A DNA stretch of 29,149 nt from CAYOEZ01 sp964402955 (GCA_964402955.1 CAYOEZ010000030.1:1-29149); one strand, 5' to 3'; shown: positions 8,177 through 15,741, numbered from the stretch's first letter. Notes: generated by a model not told the origin, from the sequence alone. Numbers and translations: made by a program.

Positions 8177-8205
8177 TTGACAGCCACGGAGAGCTATGAT
8201 AGAAT
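8177..8205 (+). promoter_or_regulatory. Promoter of trxA
   Basis: TTGACA (8177-8182), 17 bp, then TAGAAT (8200-8205) with an extended TGa before it. Transcription should start near 8212, just upstream of the palindromic operator. Confidence 0.75.
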
Positions 8206-8214
8206 GCTCTTTAG

Positions 8215-8231
8215 ATACCCCCCCTGGGTAT
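8215..8231. promoter_or_regulatory. CsoR/CstR-type operator palindrome
   Basis: ATACCC, a 5-bp C/T spacer, then GGGTAT. This inverted repeat with a central C-tract is the operator form known for CsoR/CstR repressors. It begins a few bases after the predicted trxA transcription start and lies in the intergenic region shared with the divergent methyltransferase-regulator unit, so one site could control both directions. Confidence 0.7.
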
Positions 8232-8293
8232 ATTGTAACAGCGTTGACGAGTGATGTCAACCCATTTGGTGATGAAACAAGGAGTCTACGAAT

Positions 8294-8641
8294 ATGAAAC
8301 CCGTCGAAGTGACCGACAGCACGTTCGAAGATGTCGTCCTCAAGTCGCCTATCCCGACTTTTGTTGATTTCTGGGCGCCCTGGTGCGGCCCCTGCAAAAT
8401 GGTGGCGCCCATTGTCGAAGAACTGGCCAGCGAGTATGTCGGTAAGGTGCGATTTGTGAAGCTGAACACCGATGACAACATGAGCGTGCCCGGTCGCTAT
8501 CGCATTCAGGGTATTCCAACGATGATCGTCTTCAAGGATGGCAAGGAACTGGCCCGCATTGTCGGCTACCGGCCAAAGCCGGATCTGAAGAAACAGCTTG
8601 ACGCCGCTCTGGTGACGACCACGCCCGTCGTTGCTGCGTAG
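8294..8641 (+). CDS. trxA: Thioredoxin
   Basis: 115-residue classical thioredoxin with active site WCGPCK (around residues 30-35) in the context FVDFWAPWCGPCKMVAPIV and the cis-proline loop GIPTMIVF. It would reduce protein disulfides or persulfides in the cytoplasm. AAGGAG (8279-8284) sets the start. A short Thr/Val tail (VTTTPVVAA) extends beyond the fold. It is divergent from the regulator/methyltransferase pair and its promoter overlaps the regulator's likely operator, so it is a probable regulon member. A strong terminator follows. Confidence 0.93.
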   Translation: MKPVEVTDSTFEDVVLKSPIPTFVDFWAPWCGPCKMVAPIVEELASEYVGKVRFVKLNTDDNMSVPGRYRIQGIPTMIVFKDGKELARIVGYRPKPDLKKQLDAALVTTTPVVAA

Positions 8642-8663
8642 TTGCCCGGCATGCGCTTGCTGC

Positions 8664-8692
8664 AAGCCCCCGACGGTTCCCGTCGGGGGCTT
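8664..8692 (+). terminator. Intrinsic terminator after trxA
   Basis: A 13-bp perfect stem (8664-8676 with 8680-8692) with a 3-base loop, GC-rich core flanked by AAG and CTT, followed by ATCGTTTT. It separates trxA from the convergent encapsulin gene. Confidence 0.88.
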
Positions 8693-8763
8693 ATCGTTTT
8701 CGCACCATCGTATGCGCCAGACGCCGTACCCGGCCCGGGTCGTGTCCTCTTTCCGGCAGTCGC

Positions 8764-9663
8764 TTAGTCGCCCACGCCAGTCGCCTCTTCGGGCACACCA
8801 CGGCGCACACGGTGCGTCGGGCTGGCCGTACGCGGCATCAACGAGCAGATAGCTGCGGGCTGCTTCACGCGCAGCGTCATTGTCTCCAGAACACGAAAGA
8901 CGTGATCCATGTTGTCTGAGCGAGCGTAGGCAACCGTCAGATCCTGGCCAATCACCAGATCGAAGTTCTGCGGCCCGACTGCAACCAACAGCGCACTCTT
9001 GCTGTGCACGCTTTGCAACACCCCGCCGCTGCACATCTCGCGAATCTGCGTCAATTCCAATACGCCGGAACTACCCGACACCCTCAGCATGCAGGCATAC
9101 AGGTTGAGGCTACAGATGAGCGCATAGGGAGGATAGAATCCTGCCGCCGCCATGTGATCGATGGCCTCAACGATATCGAGGAAGGCATGCCCGCTGACTC
9201 CCCAATCGCGGCGAGTCACGGTGCGGTGACCGGCAACCGTCGCCAATCCATCCAGCCCCAGCGCCTTATCGCCGTGGAGGACAAGATCGTCTTCACGGGC
9301 TGCACAGAGAACACTGGCCGCGGCCGCTGCGCCCAGATCGAGCGGCAAACCAAGTTGTCGCGCCGTCTCGATGTCACGCCAGTGCAGCGAGAAGTCTTTG
9401 GAGATGAGGGTCAATGGACGCTGCGAGCGCGTGCCCACGGTGACGGGCGTACCTCCTGCCCCCAGGTTGTCCGTCGCCGCCGCAGTGTTTCGCGTCAGAG
9501 ATAGCTGAGGAATATACTGGTGGCCGGCGCCAATCGGTCCAAAGATGCTCAGAAAGCGCCGTGCCACGCGCTGTTGCTGCGCCGCATCCAGAACCGTCTG
9601 ATCGAGCCTTTCCCATTCTTCGCTACTGAGCGGAGCTCGCGCCCGCTGCAGAAAGTCCGACAT
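8764..9663 (-). CDS. Encapsulin shell protein, family 1 (linocin/CFP29-like)
   Basis: 299-residue HK97-fold shell protein. The N-terminus FLQRARAPLSSEEWERLDQTV and the RRFLSIFGPIGAGHQYIP block align with family-1 encapsulins. EDDLVLHG (about 125) and DLVIGQDLTVAYARSD (about 235-250) are family hallmarks, as is the late FRVLETMTLRVKQPAAI. Such proteins assemble into icosahedral nanocompartments holding iron-storage or peroxidase cargo. About 25 residues follow the usual C-terminus (PRTASPTHRVRRGVPEEATGVGD), which would lie outside the shell. ATG 9663 has GGAGGA 7 bp upstream. It is single-gene, and no neighbour is a recognised cargo (ferritin-like, DyP peroxidase or hemerythrin). Confidence 0.9.
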   Translation of the reverse strand: MSDFLQRARAPLSSEEWERLDQTVLDAAQQQRVARRFLSIFGPIGAGHQYIPQLSLTRNTAAATDNLGAGGTPVTVGTRSQRPLTLISKDFSLHWRDIETARQLGLPLDLGAAAAASVLCAAREDDLVLHGDKALGLDGLATVAGHRTVTRRDWGVSGHAFLDIVEAIDHMAAAGFYPPYALICSLNLYACMLRVSGSSGVLELTQIREMCSGGVLQSVHSKSALLVAVGPQNFDLVIGQDLTVAYARSDNMDHVFRVLETMTLRVKQPAAICSLMPRTASPTHRVRRGVPEEATGVGD

Positions 9664-9715
9664 GGCTCTTCCTCCATCCCAATCAACACACGACAAAGTC
9701 AAGGCTTTCTTAGCA

Positions 9716-9744
9716 AGAATAGCACAGCCAGCTTGTCCTGTCAA
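9716..9744 (-). promoter_or_regulatory. Promoter of the encapsulin gene
   Basis: On the minus strand, TTGACA (9744-9739), exactly 17 bp, then TATTCT (9721-9716). Transcription should start near 9709, giving a leader of about 45 nt. Confidence 0.78.
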
Positions 9745-9788
9745 GGCAAAAAAACGGCTTGCAAAGGGACACGAGTGTCAGCAAATAG

Positions 9789-9817
9789 TTGCTAATGCTC
9801 GCCCAATGTGATAGAAT
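9789..9817 (+). promoter_or_regulatory. Promoter of the acetyltransferase-like gene
   Basis: TTGCTA (9789-9794), 17 bp, and TAGAAT (9812-9817) with a TGa extension. Start of transcription is expected near 9824, about 33 bases before the proposed CTG start. Confidence 0.65.
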
Positions 9818-9856
9818 TGGCGCAGTGGAAATTGGCTAGAACCGAGGTGAGTCCCA

Positions 9857-10825
9857 CTGATCAGATCACTTGGCGTATTTGACTGGCTGCATCTGGCCAG
9901 TTTGAATGATAGTGTTCCGCTCGATATTGACCGCCACCGCAGCGGTGAGCATTCCTCCGTCTGGGAAACAATTCGCACTCACCTGACCGCCAGCGGTCAC
10001 CGTGTCGTGACCTTTGTTGCCGAGGAAAACGGACGCATCATGGGCCTCGGCCAGACAGGGCCACGAGAATCGGTCTGGCATGTCGAACGCCTGTTGACCG
10101 CAAATCATCTGTCGCCGGCAGACACGAATCTCACCCTGTCGTCACTGCTGGCAGCAGTTGCACAGGCTAGCGCCGACCGTGGCGCCGTGCGCCTGCACGC
10201 CCATCTCGAGCGTCGCGCTGCGGCAAGCGATGCGTTCACCCACGCCGGCTTCGTCTCCTATAGCTACGAATCGGTCTACTGGCTGGCGGAAGCTCCGGCT
10301 CAGAAGAGTGCAGGCTCAGACTTGCTCATGCGCCCGCAGGAGAGCAAGGACGCCTGGGCCGTGTACCAGCTCTATTGCGCAGTCACGCCGCGCGTGGTGC
10401 AACAAGCTGAGGGCCTCGACTCCACGTCGTGGGACATACCGTCGGCGGCGGCCATGAGGGCGTTGCAGCAGGTGGGCGAACAACGCTGGGTGCTGGAGGT
10501 GGGAGGCGAAATCCTCGGCTACATGAGGACGCGCCGCCTGGGGCGGAGGCTCTCTCTACTCGTCCATCCCCACGCCTACTCGTACGTGCGGCCCATGATC
10601 GCGCTGGGTGTGCGAGAGATGCATGCCCCGCGCGCCATTCGTTGCTGCCTCCCTGAATATCAGGGGGAGCTGGGAATCTCGCTCGAAGAAGAGGGGTTCC
10701 GCTTCGTGGGCACACAGGTTGTACTGGTCAAGCAACTGGCAGCGGCCGTGCGGGCCGAGAATCGTATCTTACGCCCGATTCTCGAACCAAATCTGGGCAC
10801 GATTCGCAGCGCAAGTGGACAATAG
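9857..10825 (+). CDS. GNAT-like two-domain protein, probable CTG start
   Basis: About 322 residues with an acetyltransferase-like pattern: an N-terminal region ending in FTHAGFVSYSYESVYWL and a second region with WVLEVGGEILGYMRTRRLGRRLSLLVHP and EEGFRFVGTQVVLVKQL. Both resemble the last strands of GNAT domains, but no clear acetyl-CoA loop is seen, so the activity is uncertain. There is no ATG or GTG near the N-terminus. GAGGTGA (9844-9850) lies 6 bp before CTG 9857, and the residues from there (LIRSLGVFDWLHLASL) look protein-like. TTG 9902 is an alternative without a ribosome site. It precedes the R3H ATPase by 51 bp. Confidence 0.65.
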   Translation: MIRSLGVFDWLHLASLNDSVPLDIDRHRSGEHSSVWETIRTHLTASGHRVVTFVAEENGRIMGLGQTGPRESVWHVERLLTANHLSPADTNLTLSSLLAAVAQASADRGAVRLHAHLERRAAASDAFTHAGFVSYSYESVYWLAEAPAQKSAGSDLLMRPQESKDAWAVYQLYCAVTPRVVQQAEGLDSTSWDIPSAAAMRALQQVGEQRWVLEVGGEILGYMRTRRLGRRLSLLVHPHAYSYVRPMIALGVREMHAPRAIRCCLPEYQGELGISLEEEGFRFVGTQVVLVKQLAAAVRAENRILRPILEPNLGTIRSASGQ

Positions 10826-10876
10826 GATACACATCATATCGAGGGACCGGCAAAGCCCCTCGCCAAGATAGGTAGA

Positions 10877-12454
10877 ATGGCTCAAATAGAAACTGTACGG
10901 ACGCTCCCCATGTGGAGCGCAAGTGATGAACTCGAGGCATTGCTCGACGCCATGCCCCCGCGCATCGCCCAACCCCTGCGCAGCGATGAGAAGCGCAGTA
11001 ATCTGATCGAGATCGTCATCGACCTGGGCCGTCTGCCTGAGGCCCGCTATATCGATCATGAAACCCAGCTCGATGGCCAGGAGATTACCGAGGATGACAT
11101 CAAGTGGGTCGTGTCACGCATTGGCGACTTCTCCGGTGACAACCGCGCCGGCATCGAGCGCACCCTGCACCGCATCTCGTGCATGCGCAATCGCAAAGGG
11201 CGCGTTGTTGGCTTAACCTGCCGCGTGGGCCGCGCCATCACGGGCACGATTGACATCATCACCGACATCGTCAGTTCGGGGCAAAGCATTCTTCTGCTCG
11301 GCCGGCCAGGCGTGGGCAAGACCACCATGCTGCGCGAGGTCGCTCGTGTCCTTGCCGAAAGCAAACGCGTTATTGTTGTCGATACGTCGAATGAAATCGG
11401 CGGTGACGGCGACATACCACACCCTGGCATCGGGAGAGCGCGGCGCATGCAGGTCGGCCACCCCGATTTACAGCATGCGATCATGATCGAGGCTGTGGAA
11501 AACCACATGCCCGAAGCGATTGTCATTGACGAGATCGGCACAGAGCTTGAGGCTGCGGCTGCGCGCACCATTGCTGAGCGCGGCGTACAACTGATCGGCA
11601 CCGCTCACGGCACGACGCTGGAAAACCTGATGATGAACCCGACATTGAGCGATCTCATCGGCGGCATCCAGTCGGTCACCCTGGGCGACGAAGAAGCACG
11701 CCGGCGTGGCACACAGAAGTCCATTCTCGAGCGCAAGGCGCCGCCCACGTTTGAGATCGTGGTCGAGATCATGGACTGGCAGCACGTCTCTCTGCACAAG
11801 GACGTTGGGGCAACGGTCGATTCCATCCTGCGCGCCCAACCCCTGCCTGCTGAGATTCGCTTCCGCGATGACAGCGGCGTCGTCCACGCCGAAGAGGACA
11901 AGTCTCAATACTACCGGCCCGTGAAAAAAGAAGAACCGGTCGAGATGACCAGGGGACCCAGGCCGCCCGGCATCGCAGGGATGACGCGTATCTATCCATA
12001 CGGCGTGAGCGTCAGCAAGCTCGACCAGGCCATCAAAGAACTCAAGGTGCCGGCGCTGATCAGCCGCGACCCCAATGACGCCGACCTGATTCTGACACTG
12101 CGTAGCTACTACCGCAAAAAGCCTCAGCCGCTGGCCGACGCTGAGGGGGCCAGCATGCCGATCTACGTGCTGCGGAGCAACTCGGTGCTGGCGATCGAGA
12201 ACTCGCTTGCCAACATCTTCGACATTGAAGTGGACATGATCACGAGCCCTGACCCGTATAATCTAGCAATGCAAGAAGCGGAGCAGGCCATCAATCAGGT
12301 TATTTCGACGTCTAAGCCCGTTGAGTTGCAGCCACAAAGCGCCTATGTGCGAAGACTTCAGCACCAGATCATCGAGAAAGCTAATCTGGTGTCCAAGAGC
12401 AGGGGCAGGGAACCGCAGCGGCGCGTACGCGTGTCCAAGTCCGACATGGAGTAG
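10877..12454 (+). CDS. R3H-domain AAA ATPase (SpoIIIAA-like)
   Basis: 525 residues. The P-loop GRPGVGKTT (about 142-150) is followed by a Walker B VIDEIG and the sensor-like GTAHGTTLENLM, in a SpoIIIAA/secretion-ATPase-like core. A Lys/Glu-rich linker follows, then a middle domain (MTRIYPYGVSVSKLDQAI), and the C-terminus carries an R3H domain with the Arg-xxx-His signature (RRLQHQII) and a basic tail. R3H domains bind single-stranded nucleic acid, so a role in RNA or DNA handling is likely; its substrate is not known. It is probably co-transcribed with the upstream GNAT-like gene and sits close to the c-di-AMP receptor, an arrangement I associate with Chloroflexota. Confidence 0.88.
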   Translation: MAQIETVRTLPMWSASDELEALLDAMPPRIAQPLRSDEKRSNLIEIVIDLGRLPEARYIDHETQLDGQEITEDDIKWVVSRIGDFSGDNRAGIERTLHRISCMRNRKGRVVGLTCRVGRAITGTIDIITDIVSSGQSILLLGRPGVGKTTMLREVARVLAESKRVIVVDTSNEIGGDGDIPHPGIGRARRMQVGHPDLQHAIMIEAVENHMPEAIVIDEIGTELEAAAARTIAERGVQLIGTAHGTTLENLMMNPTLSDLIGGIQSVTLGDEEARRRGTQKSILERKAPPTFEIVVEIMDWQHVSLHKDVGATVDSILRAQPLPAEIRFRDDSGVVHAEEDKSQYYRPVKKEEPVEMTRGPRPPGIAGMTRIYPYGVSVSKLDQAIKELKVPALISRDPNDADLILTLRSYYRKKPQPLADAEGASMPIYVLRSNSVLAIENSLANIFDIEVDMITSPDPYNLAMQEAEQAINQVISTSKPVELQPQSAYVRRLQHQIIEKANLVSKSRGREPQRRVRVSKSDME

Positions 12455-12572
12455 ACCCGGTCGTTTTCCCGTCTTACGCAGGATGACCGACAGCATGAGA
12501 GTGCGCGGCCTGCAGCGCGGCCACACATCGTGGCATATCGCTCTTACATAGAGGACCGGAGGTGCGAAATCC

Positions 12573-12902
12573 ATGAAGATGGTCATGGCTATTGTGCACG
12601 GAGATGACGCCGGGGGGCTCGTCAATGCCCTGACGGAAAAGAACTACCGCGCCACACGCATCAACACCGCAGGCGGCTTCCTCAAGGAATCGAACGCCAC
12701 TATCCTGGTCGGCGTCGATGATGACAAGGTCAATGATGTCCTCGCCATCATTCGCTCCAACTGCCAGGCGCGTACGCAGTTCATCAATCCCTTGCCGCCT
12801 GTCATGGAGCCTGGCGAGTTCTACATGCCCTATCCCGTGGAAGTACAGATCGGGGGCGCGATTGTCTTTGTGCTCGACGTGGATCGCTTTGAGCGATTCT
12901 AG
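12573..12902 (+). CDS. darA: Cyclic-di-AMP receptor (DarA/PstA, DUF970, PII-like)
   Basis: 109-residue PII-like protein. The signature RATRINTAGGFLKESNATILVGV and the C-terminal EVQIGGAIVFVLDVDRFERF match the DarA/PstA family, trimers that bind c-di-AMP between subunits and change loop position. The downstream effector is unknown in this family. GGAGGTG (12558-12564) fixes the start. It follows the R3H ATPase by 118 bp with no terminator-like structure, and is followed by a large hairpin (12916-12965). Confidence 0.92.
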   Translation: MKMVMAIVHGDDAGGLVNALTEKNYRATRINTAGGFLKESNATILVGVDDDKVNDVLAIIRSNCQARTQFINPLPPVMEPGEFYMPYPVEVQIGGAIVFVLDVDRFERF

Positions 12903-12915
12903 GTCTGTTCTCCGT

Positions 12916-12965
12916 GGCAGCTCCCGTCGTTGCGCGCCATGTGACGTGCGGCGACGGGAGTTGCC
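12916..12965 (+). terminator. Hairpin after darA, possible terminator
   Basis: 14-bp stem (12916-12929 with 12952-12965) with one G-T pair and a 22-base loop. No T-run follows, so it may be an mRNA-stabilising or partial-termination structure between darA and the DUF554 gene. Confidence 0.45.
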
Positions 12966-12989
12966 ATATTCTGCATCCGTAGGCCACTC

Positions 12990-13736
12990 ATGATTGGCAC
13001 CATCCTGAACATCATCACCGTGATCATTGGCGGAACCGCGGGCACTTTCGTCGGCAACCGGCTTCCCGCGCGCGTGCGCGAGACTGTCATGCACGGGTTG
13101 GGGCTGGCGACGCTGACCATCGGCATCCAGCTCTCCCTCTCGCAGCTTGCTGCGGCGGAATCGAGTCTGAAACGCCTGACCTTCGTCGTTGTCCTGGCGG
13201 GCATCCTGATCGGCGGCCTCCTGGGTGAGTTGCTCAACCTCGACCTTCGTCTGGAAGCGCTGGGCCGCTGGCTTGAGGCGCATCTAGCGCGGCGCACAAC
13301 AGAAGGCAGCGACGCGAGCTCCACATTCAGTCGTGGATTCGTTACCGCCAGCCTCGTCTTCTGCGTTGGGCCAATGGCCAGCGGCGCGCTGCGCGATGGC
13401 CTGAGCGGCGACTTCACGCTCCTGGCCATCAAGTCACTGCTCGACGGCTTCGCCGCGCTGGCGTTTGCATCGTCACTTGGCGCAGGCGTCATCTTCTCTG
13501 CACTTACTGTCTTCGTTTACCAGGGCGCCCTGGCCCTGGGGTCGCAGTGGATCAGCGCGCTTCTTAGCGATGTTGCGATCGCGGAGATGTCTGCTGCCGG
13601 CGGCATGCTCATGCTCGGTATCGGCCTGGCTCTGCTCGACATCAAGCGCGTGCGCGTCGCCAACCTTCTTCCTGCCGTCTTCGTTGCGCCCGTGCTCACC
13701 AGCCTGGCTCTGCCCCTGGTTAGCCTCGTCGGCTAA
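12990..13736 (+). CDS. DUF554 membrane protein (YqgA-like)
   Basis: 248 residues, mostly hydrophobic with about seven membrane segments. MIGTILNIITVIIGGTAGTFVGNRL at the N-terminus and FCVGPMASGALRDGLSGD in the middle are typical of DUF554/YqgA. These are probable transporters of unknown substrate. A cytoplasmic loop near residues 85-110 carries charged residues. No strong ribosome site precedes ATG 12990; translation may depend on the upstream gene. It is followed by two miniature insertion elements. Confidence 0.85.
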   Translation: MIGTILNIITVIIGGTAGTFVGNRLPARVRETVMHGLGLATLTIGIQLSLSQLAAAESSLKRLTFVVVLAGILIGGLLGELLNLDLRLEALGRWLEAHLARRTTEGSDASSTFSRGFVTASLVFCVGPMASGALRDGLSGDFTLLAIKSLLDGFAALAFASSLGAGVIFSALTVFVYQGALALGSQWISALLSDVAIAEMSAAGGMLMLGIGLALLDIKRVRVANLLPAVFVAPVLTSLALPLVSLVG

Positions 13737-13831
13737 GCCGCTAGACCGCATTGTGAGCGGCCTCTCCCGCGCCAGAGAGTAGGCGAATTTCGGTCATGGA
13801 CGGCGCGAGGGAGCGCCTCACTACACAGAAG

Positions 13832-13840
13832 GGGACACAT
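13832..13840. repeat. Left target duplication of the 13841-14020 element
   Basis: GGGACACAT, repeated exactly at 14021-14029 and flush with the inverted repeats. Confidence 0.85.
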
Positions 13841-14020
13841 CAGACAATTCAAGATAACGTTATGTGAACCACAGAACACACGGAACACACAGAAAAAAGC
13901 TGCGGCTGAGCGCATTAGGGTCTAGTCTGCGCCGAATTGCCCCGGCGAGCCCGCCCAGGGCCTTTCCGTGTGTTCTGTGTGTTCCGTGGTCGTCAGGCTG
14001 CGACTATCTTGAAATGTCTG
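13841..14020. mobile_element. Miniature insertion element, 16-bp inverted repeats, 9-bp target duplication
   Basis: A 180-bp element without a gene. The ends are CAGACAATTCAAGATA (13841-13856) and the reverse complement of CAGACATTTCAAGATA (14005-14020), one mismatch. Eleven to fourteen bases inside each end starts an array of 9-bp units of the type ACACAGA/ACACGGA, in inverted orientation on the two sides (13868 onward and up to 13990), so the whole can fold into a long hairpin. A perfect 9-bp direct repeat flanks it. The same ends occur in 17119-17303. It lies upstream of the DUF624 promoter. Confidence 0.88.
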
Positions 14021-14029
14021 GGGACACAT
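14021..14029. repeat. Right target duplication of the 13841-14020 element
   Basis: GGGACACAT, an exact copy of 13832-13840. The -35 box of the DUF624 promoter starts 9 bases further on. Confidence 0.85.
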
Positions 14030-14037
14030 TGAGCCTG

Positions 14038-14067
14038 TGGACAGACCAGCAAGTGATATGGTATACT
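14038..14067 (+). promoter_or_regulatory. Promoter of the DUF624 gene
   Basis: TGGACA (14038-14043, five of six consensus), 18 bp, TATACT (14062-14067) with a TGg extension. Transcription is expected from about 14074, so the leader would include the whole 14090-14239 element. Confidence 0.7.
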
Positions 14068-14089
14068 CTGTACTCGCTTCACAATTCAC

Positions 14090-14239
14090 GTGCCCACTGC
14101 AATAAGGTTGTGTTCGCCCAACCGTCATTGCGAGAAGCGCCCTTTGCGACGAAGCAATCTCCTTTCGGCGCGAAACGGGGGAGATTGCTTCGCTCCGCTC
14201 GCAATGACGGGTCCGTCCAGACCTTCTTGCAGTGGGCAC
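14090..14239. mobile_element. Miniature insertion element, 19-bp inverted repeats, 6-bp target duplication
   Basis: A 150-bp element with no gene. Ends 14090-14108 and 14221-14239 are inverted repeats with one mismatch (GTGCCCACTGCAA inward). ATTCAC flanks it directly on both sides (14084-14089 and 14240-14245). Inside are two further perfect inverted pairs: 13 bp (14122-14134 with 14198-14210, containing GTCATTGCGAG) and 12 bp (14151-14162 with 14180-14191, GAAGCAATCTCC). The GTCATTGCGAG/GAAGCAATCTC palindrome type is one I recognise as widespread in bacterial genomes. A diverged copy lies at 1-134. Confidence 0.87.
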
Positions 14240-14266
14240 ATTCACTCTGAACAAGGAACTCCTATC

Positions 14267-14905
14267 ATGTTGCGAGCATTTCGGATTCTGCGTTCCTCCC
14301 TGTCCGCATGGTACTATGACCTCTTTGTCCTGATCGGGGTCAACATCACGTGGCTGGCCCTGTCGTTGTTGATCTTGCCCATCGGTCCGGCCACAGCAGC
14401 GCTCTTCTACGTGGCCAATGAGGTCGCCAAAGGGGAGCCGCTCTCCTTCGGTCTCTTCTGGACAGGCATGCGCCGCTACCTGAAGCTATCGCTGCAATTG
14501 TCCGTTGCTCTGCTGCTCATTACCGTTCTCATCGTGGTCAACATCTACTTTTACCTCAATATGGGGCAAACCATCGGCCAGATCATCGGCATCATCTGGA
14601 TCTACGTCACCATCGTCTGGGGCATTATGCTCAATTACCCATTTGCGCTGTTAGTGCAGATGGAAAAGCCCGGCGTGCTCAAGATTCTGCGCAACTCCGT
14701 ATTGCTCGTGCTCGACAATATTGTGCTCAGCCTGAGTATGTCGATTCTCACGCTCGTCCTGATTGTCCTGTGCATTTTCCCGCTCGGCTTCCTGCCCTTC
14801 CCCTTTGGCTTCTTTAGCCTGCTGGCCATCTTCCAATGCAAGGCTGTCATCACGCTCATCGAAAAGTACGAAAAGAAAGAGACAGGCACAGCCAGTCCAT
14901 CATAG
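14267..14905 (+). CDS. DUF624-like membrane protein (YesL-like)
   Basis: 212 residues with four to five hydrophobic helices. The segment NITWLALSLLILPIGPATAALFYVANEVAKGEPLSFGLFWTGMRRY is characteristic of DUF624/YesL. Such proteins often accompany sugar transport in Firmicutes, but no transporter is near. ATG 14267 with AAGGA (14253-14257) is chosen. The frame stays open upstream through the mobile element to 14090, but that part is not coding. Its leader contains the whole 14090-14239 palindrome, which may affect expression. A strong terminator follows. Confidence 0.75.
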   Translation: MLRAFRILRSSLSAWYYDLFVLIGVNITWLALSLLILPIGPATAALFYVANEVAKGEPLSFGLFWTGMRRYLKLSLQLSVALLLITVLIVVNIYFYLNMGQTIGQIIGIIWIYVTIVWGIMLNYPFALLVQMEKPGVLKILRNSVLLVLDNIVLSLSMSILTLVLIVLCIFPLGFLPFPFGFFSLLAIFQCKAVITLIEKYEKKETGTASPS

Positions 14906-14923
14906 CTCTCCCCATCGCGCAAC

Positions 14924-14965
14924 GAAGAATCCGCAACGGCCACATCGGACCGTTGCGGATTCTTC
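14924..14965 (+). terminator. Intrinsic terminator after the DUF624 gene
   Basis: 16-bp perfect stem (14924-14939 with 14950-14965) around a 10-base loop, with the right arm running into CTTCTTCC. Confidence 0.82.
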
Positions 14966-15027
14966 TTCTTCCTGCGACCGGCATATCCTCACGAACGCTG
15001 GCGGTATGCTAATGCGCAGATGCGTTT

Positions 15028-15106
15028 GTGGAGTGCGACGAATCCCTTCGTCGCGACGACGACCGGAGTGCCCGATACAGCGGGGCAGGCTCTCGTCGTA
15101 CTCCAC
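15028..15106. repeat. Short palindromic element between convergent genes
   Basis: Ends 15028-15041 and 15093-15106 are inverted repeats with one mismatch (GTGGAGTGCGACGA). A second perfect 8-bp hairpin (15035-15042 with 15047-15054) overlaps the left end. No target duplication was seen. The 249-bp gap 14906-15154 otherwise holds only the terminator. Confidence 0.5.
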
Positions 15107-15154
15107 AGAGCCGGACATTTTTCATGCCTGGTTGTACCCACAAGGGCCTGAAAA

Positions 15155-15727
15155 CTAGCTAGCGTTGAAAGAAAAGCGCATCACGGGCCGCGTTTCCGAA
15201 CGCCGCGCCACTTCCAGGAAGCCAAGCGAGCGAAATGTCGACGCCAGCCCCGCATAAGCGTACAGGTCGGGACTCGCTCTGCTCTTGGGTTCGACCGGAT
15301 ATGCTTCGAGGATCATGGCGCCATGCTCCCGGGCATAGGCCAGGGCCTCGACCAGCAGCCTGCGCGTCACCCCCTGCCGGCGATAGGCTTTGGCGACAAA
15401 AAAGCAGACGACCGACCAGACAGGCTGCTCATCCACCGGCCTGAAAATGCGCGTGTGCCGCAGGCGGATGTAGGCGCTGCGCTGCGCAAGGGCGCACCAG
15501 CCCACCGGCTGGCCGTTGGCATACGCCAGCAGCCCCGGCTCCTGCCCCGAATGCACAATCTGCTGCAGCAGCGCCTTGTTCTGCTCGCCACGCAACTGCG
15601 CGTATTCCTTGCCCGTCTGCCGCCACCACATGCACCAGCAGCCGCCGCAAGCCCCCTTCTGGCCAAAGAGCTGCTCCAGATCGGGCCAGCGCTCGGCCGT
15701 GGCAGGGTAAACCTGTATCTCAAGCAT
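15155..15727 (-). CDS. GNAT family N-acetyltransferase
   Basis: 190 residues. The acetyl-CoA loop is FVAKAYRRQGVTRRLLVEALAYAREHG, matching the Q/RxxGxG/A pattern of GNATs. An N-terminal CGGCWCMWWR motif with three cysteines marks the subgroup of small GNATs with a Cys/Trp-rich start; substrate unknown. The start has AGGTGGAG just upstream. It follows the HD hydrolase gene by 14 bp on the same strand, so the two form an operon. Confidence 0.85.
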   Translation of the reverse strand: MLEIQVYPATAERWPDLEQLFGQKGACGGCWCMWWRQTGKEYAQLRGEQNKALLQQIVHSGQEPGLLAYANGQPVGWCALAQRSAYIRLRHTRIFRPVDEQPVWSVVCFFVAKAYRRQGVTRRLLVEALAYAREHGAMILEAYPVEPKSRASPDLYAYAGLASTFRSLGFLEVARRSETRPVMRFSFNAS

Positions 15728-15741
15728 AGCTCCACCTCACA

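Noticed and set aside
14090..14266. N-terminal extension of the DUF624 protein through the palindromic element
   Set aside because: The sequence is the mobile element itself, and a proper start with AAGGA exists at 14267.
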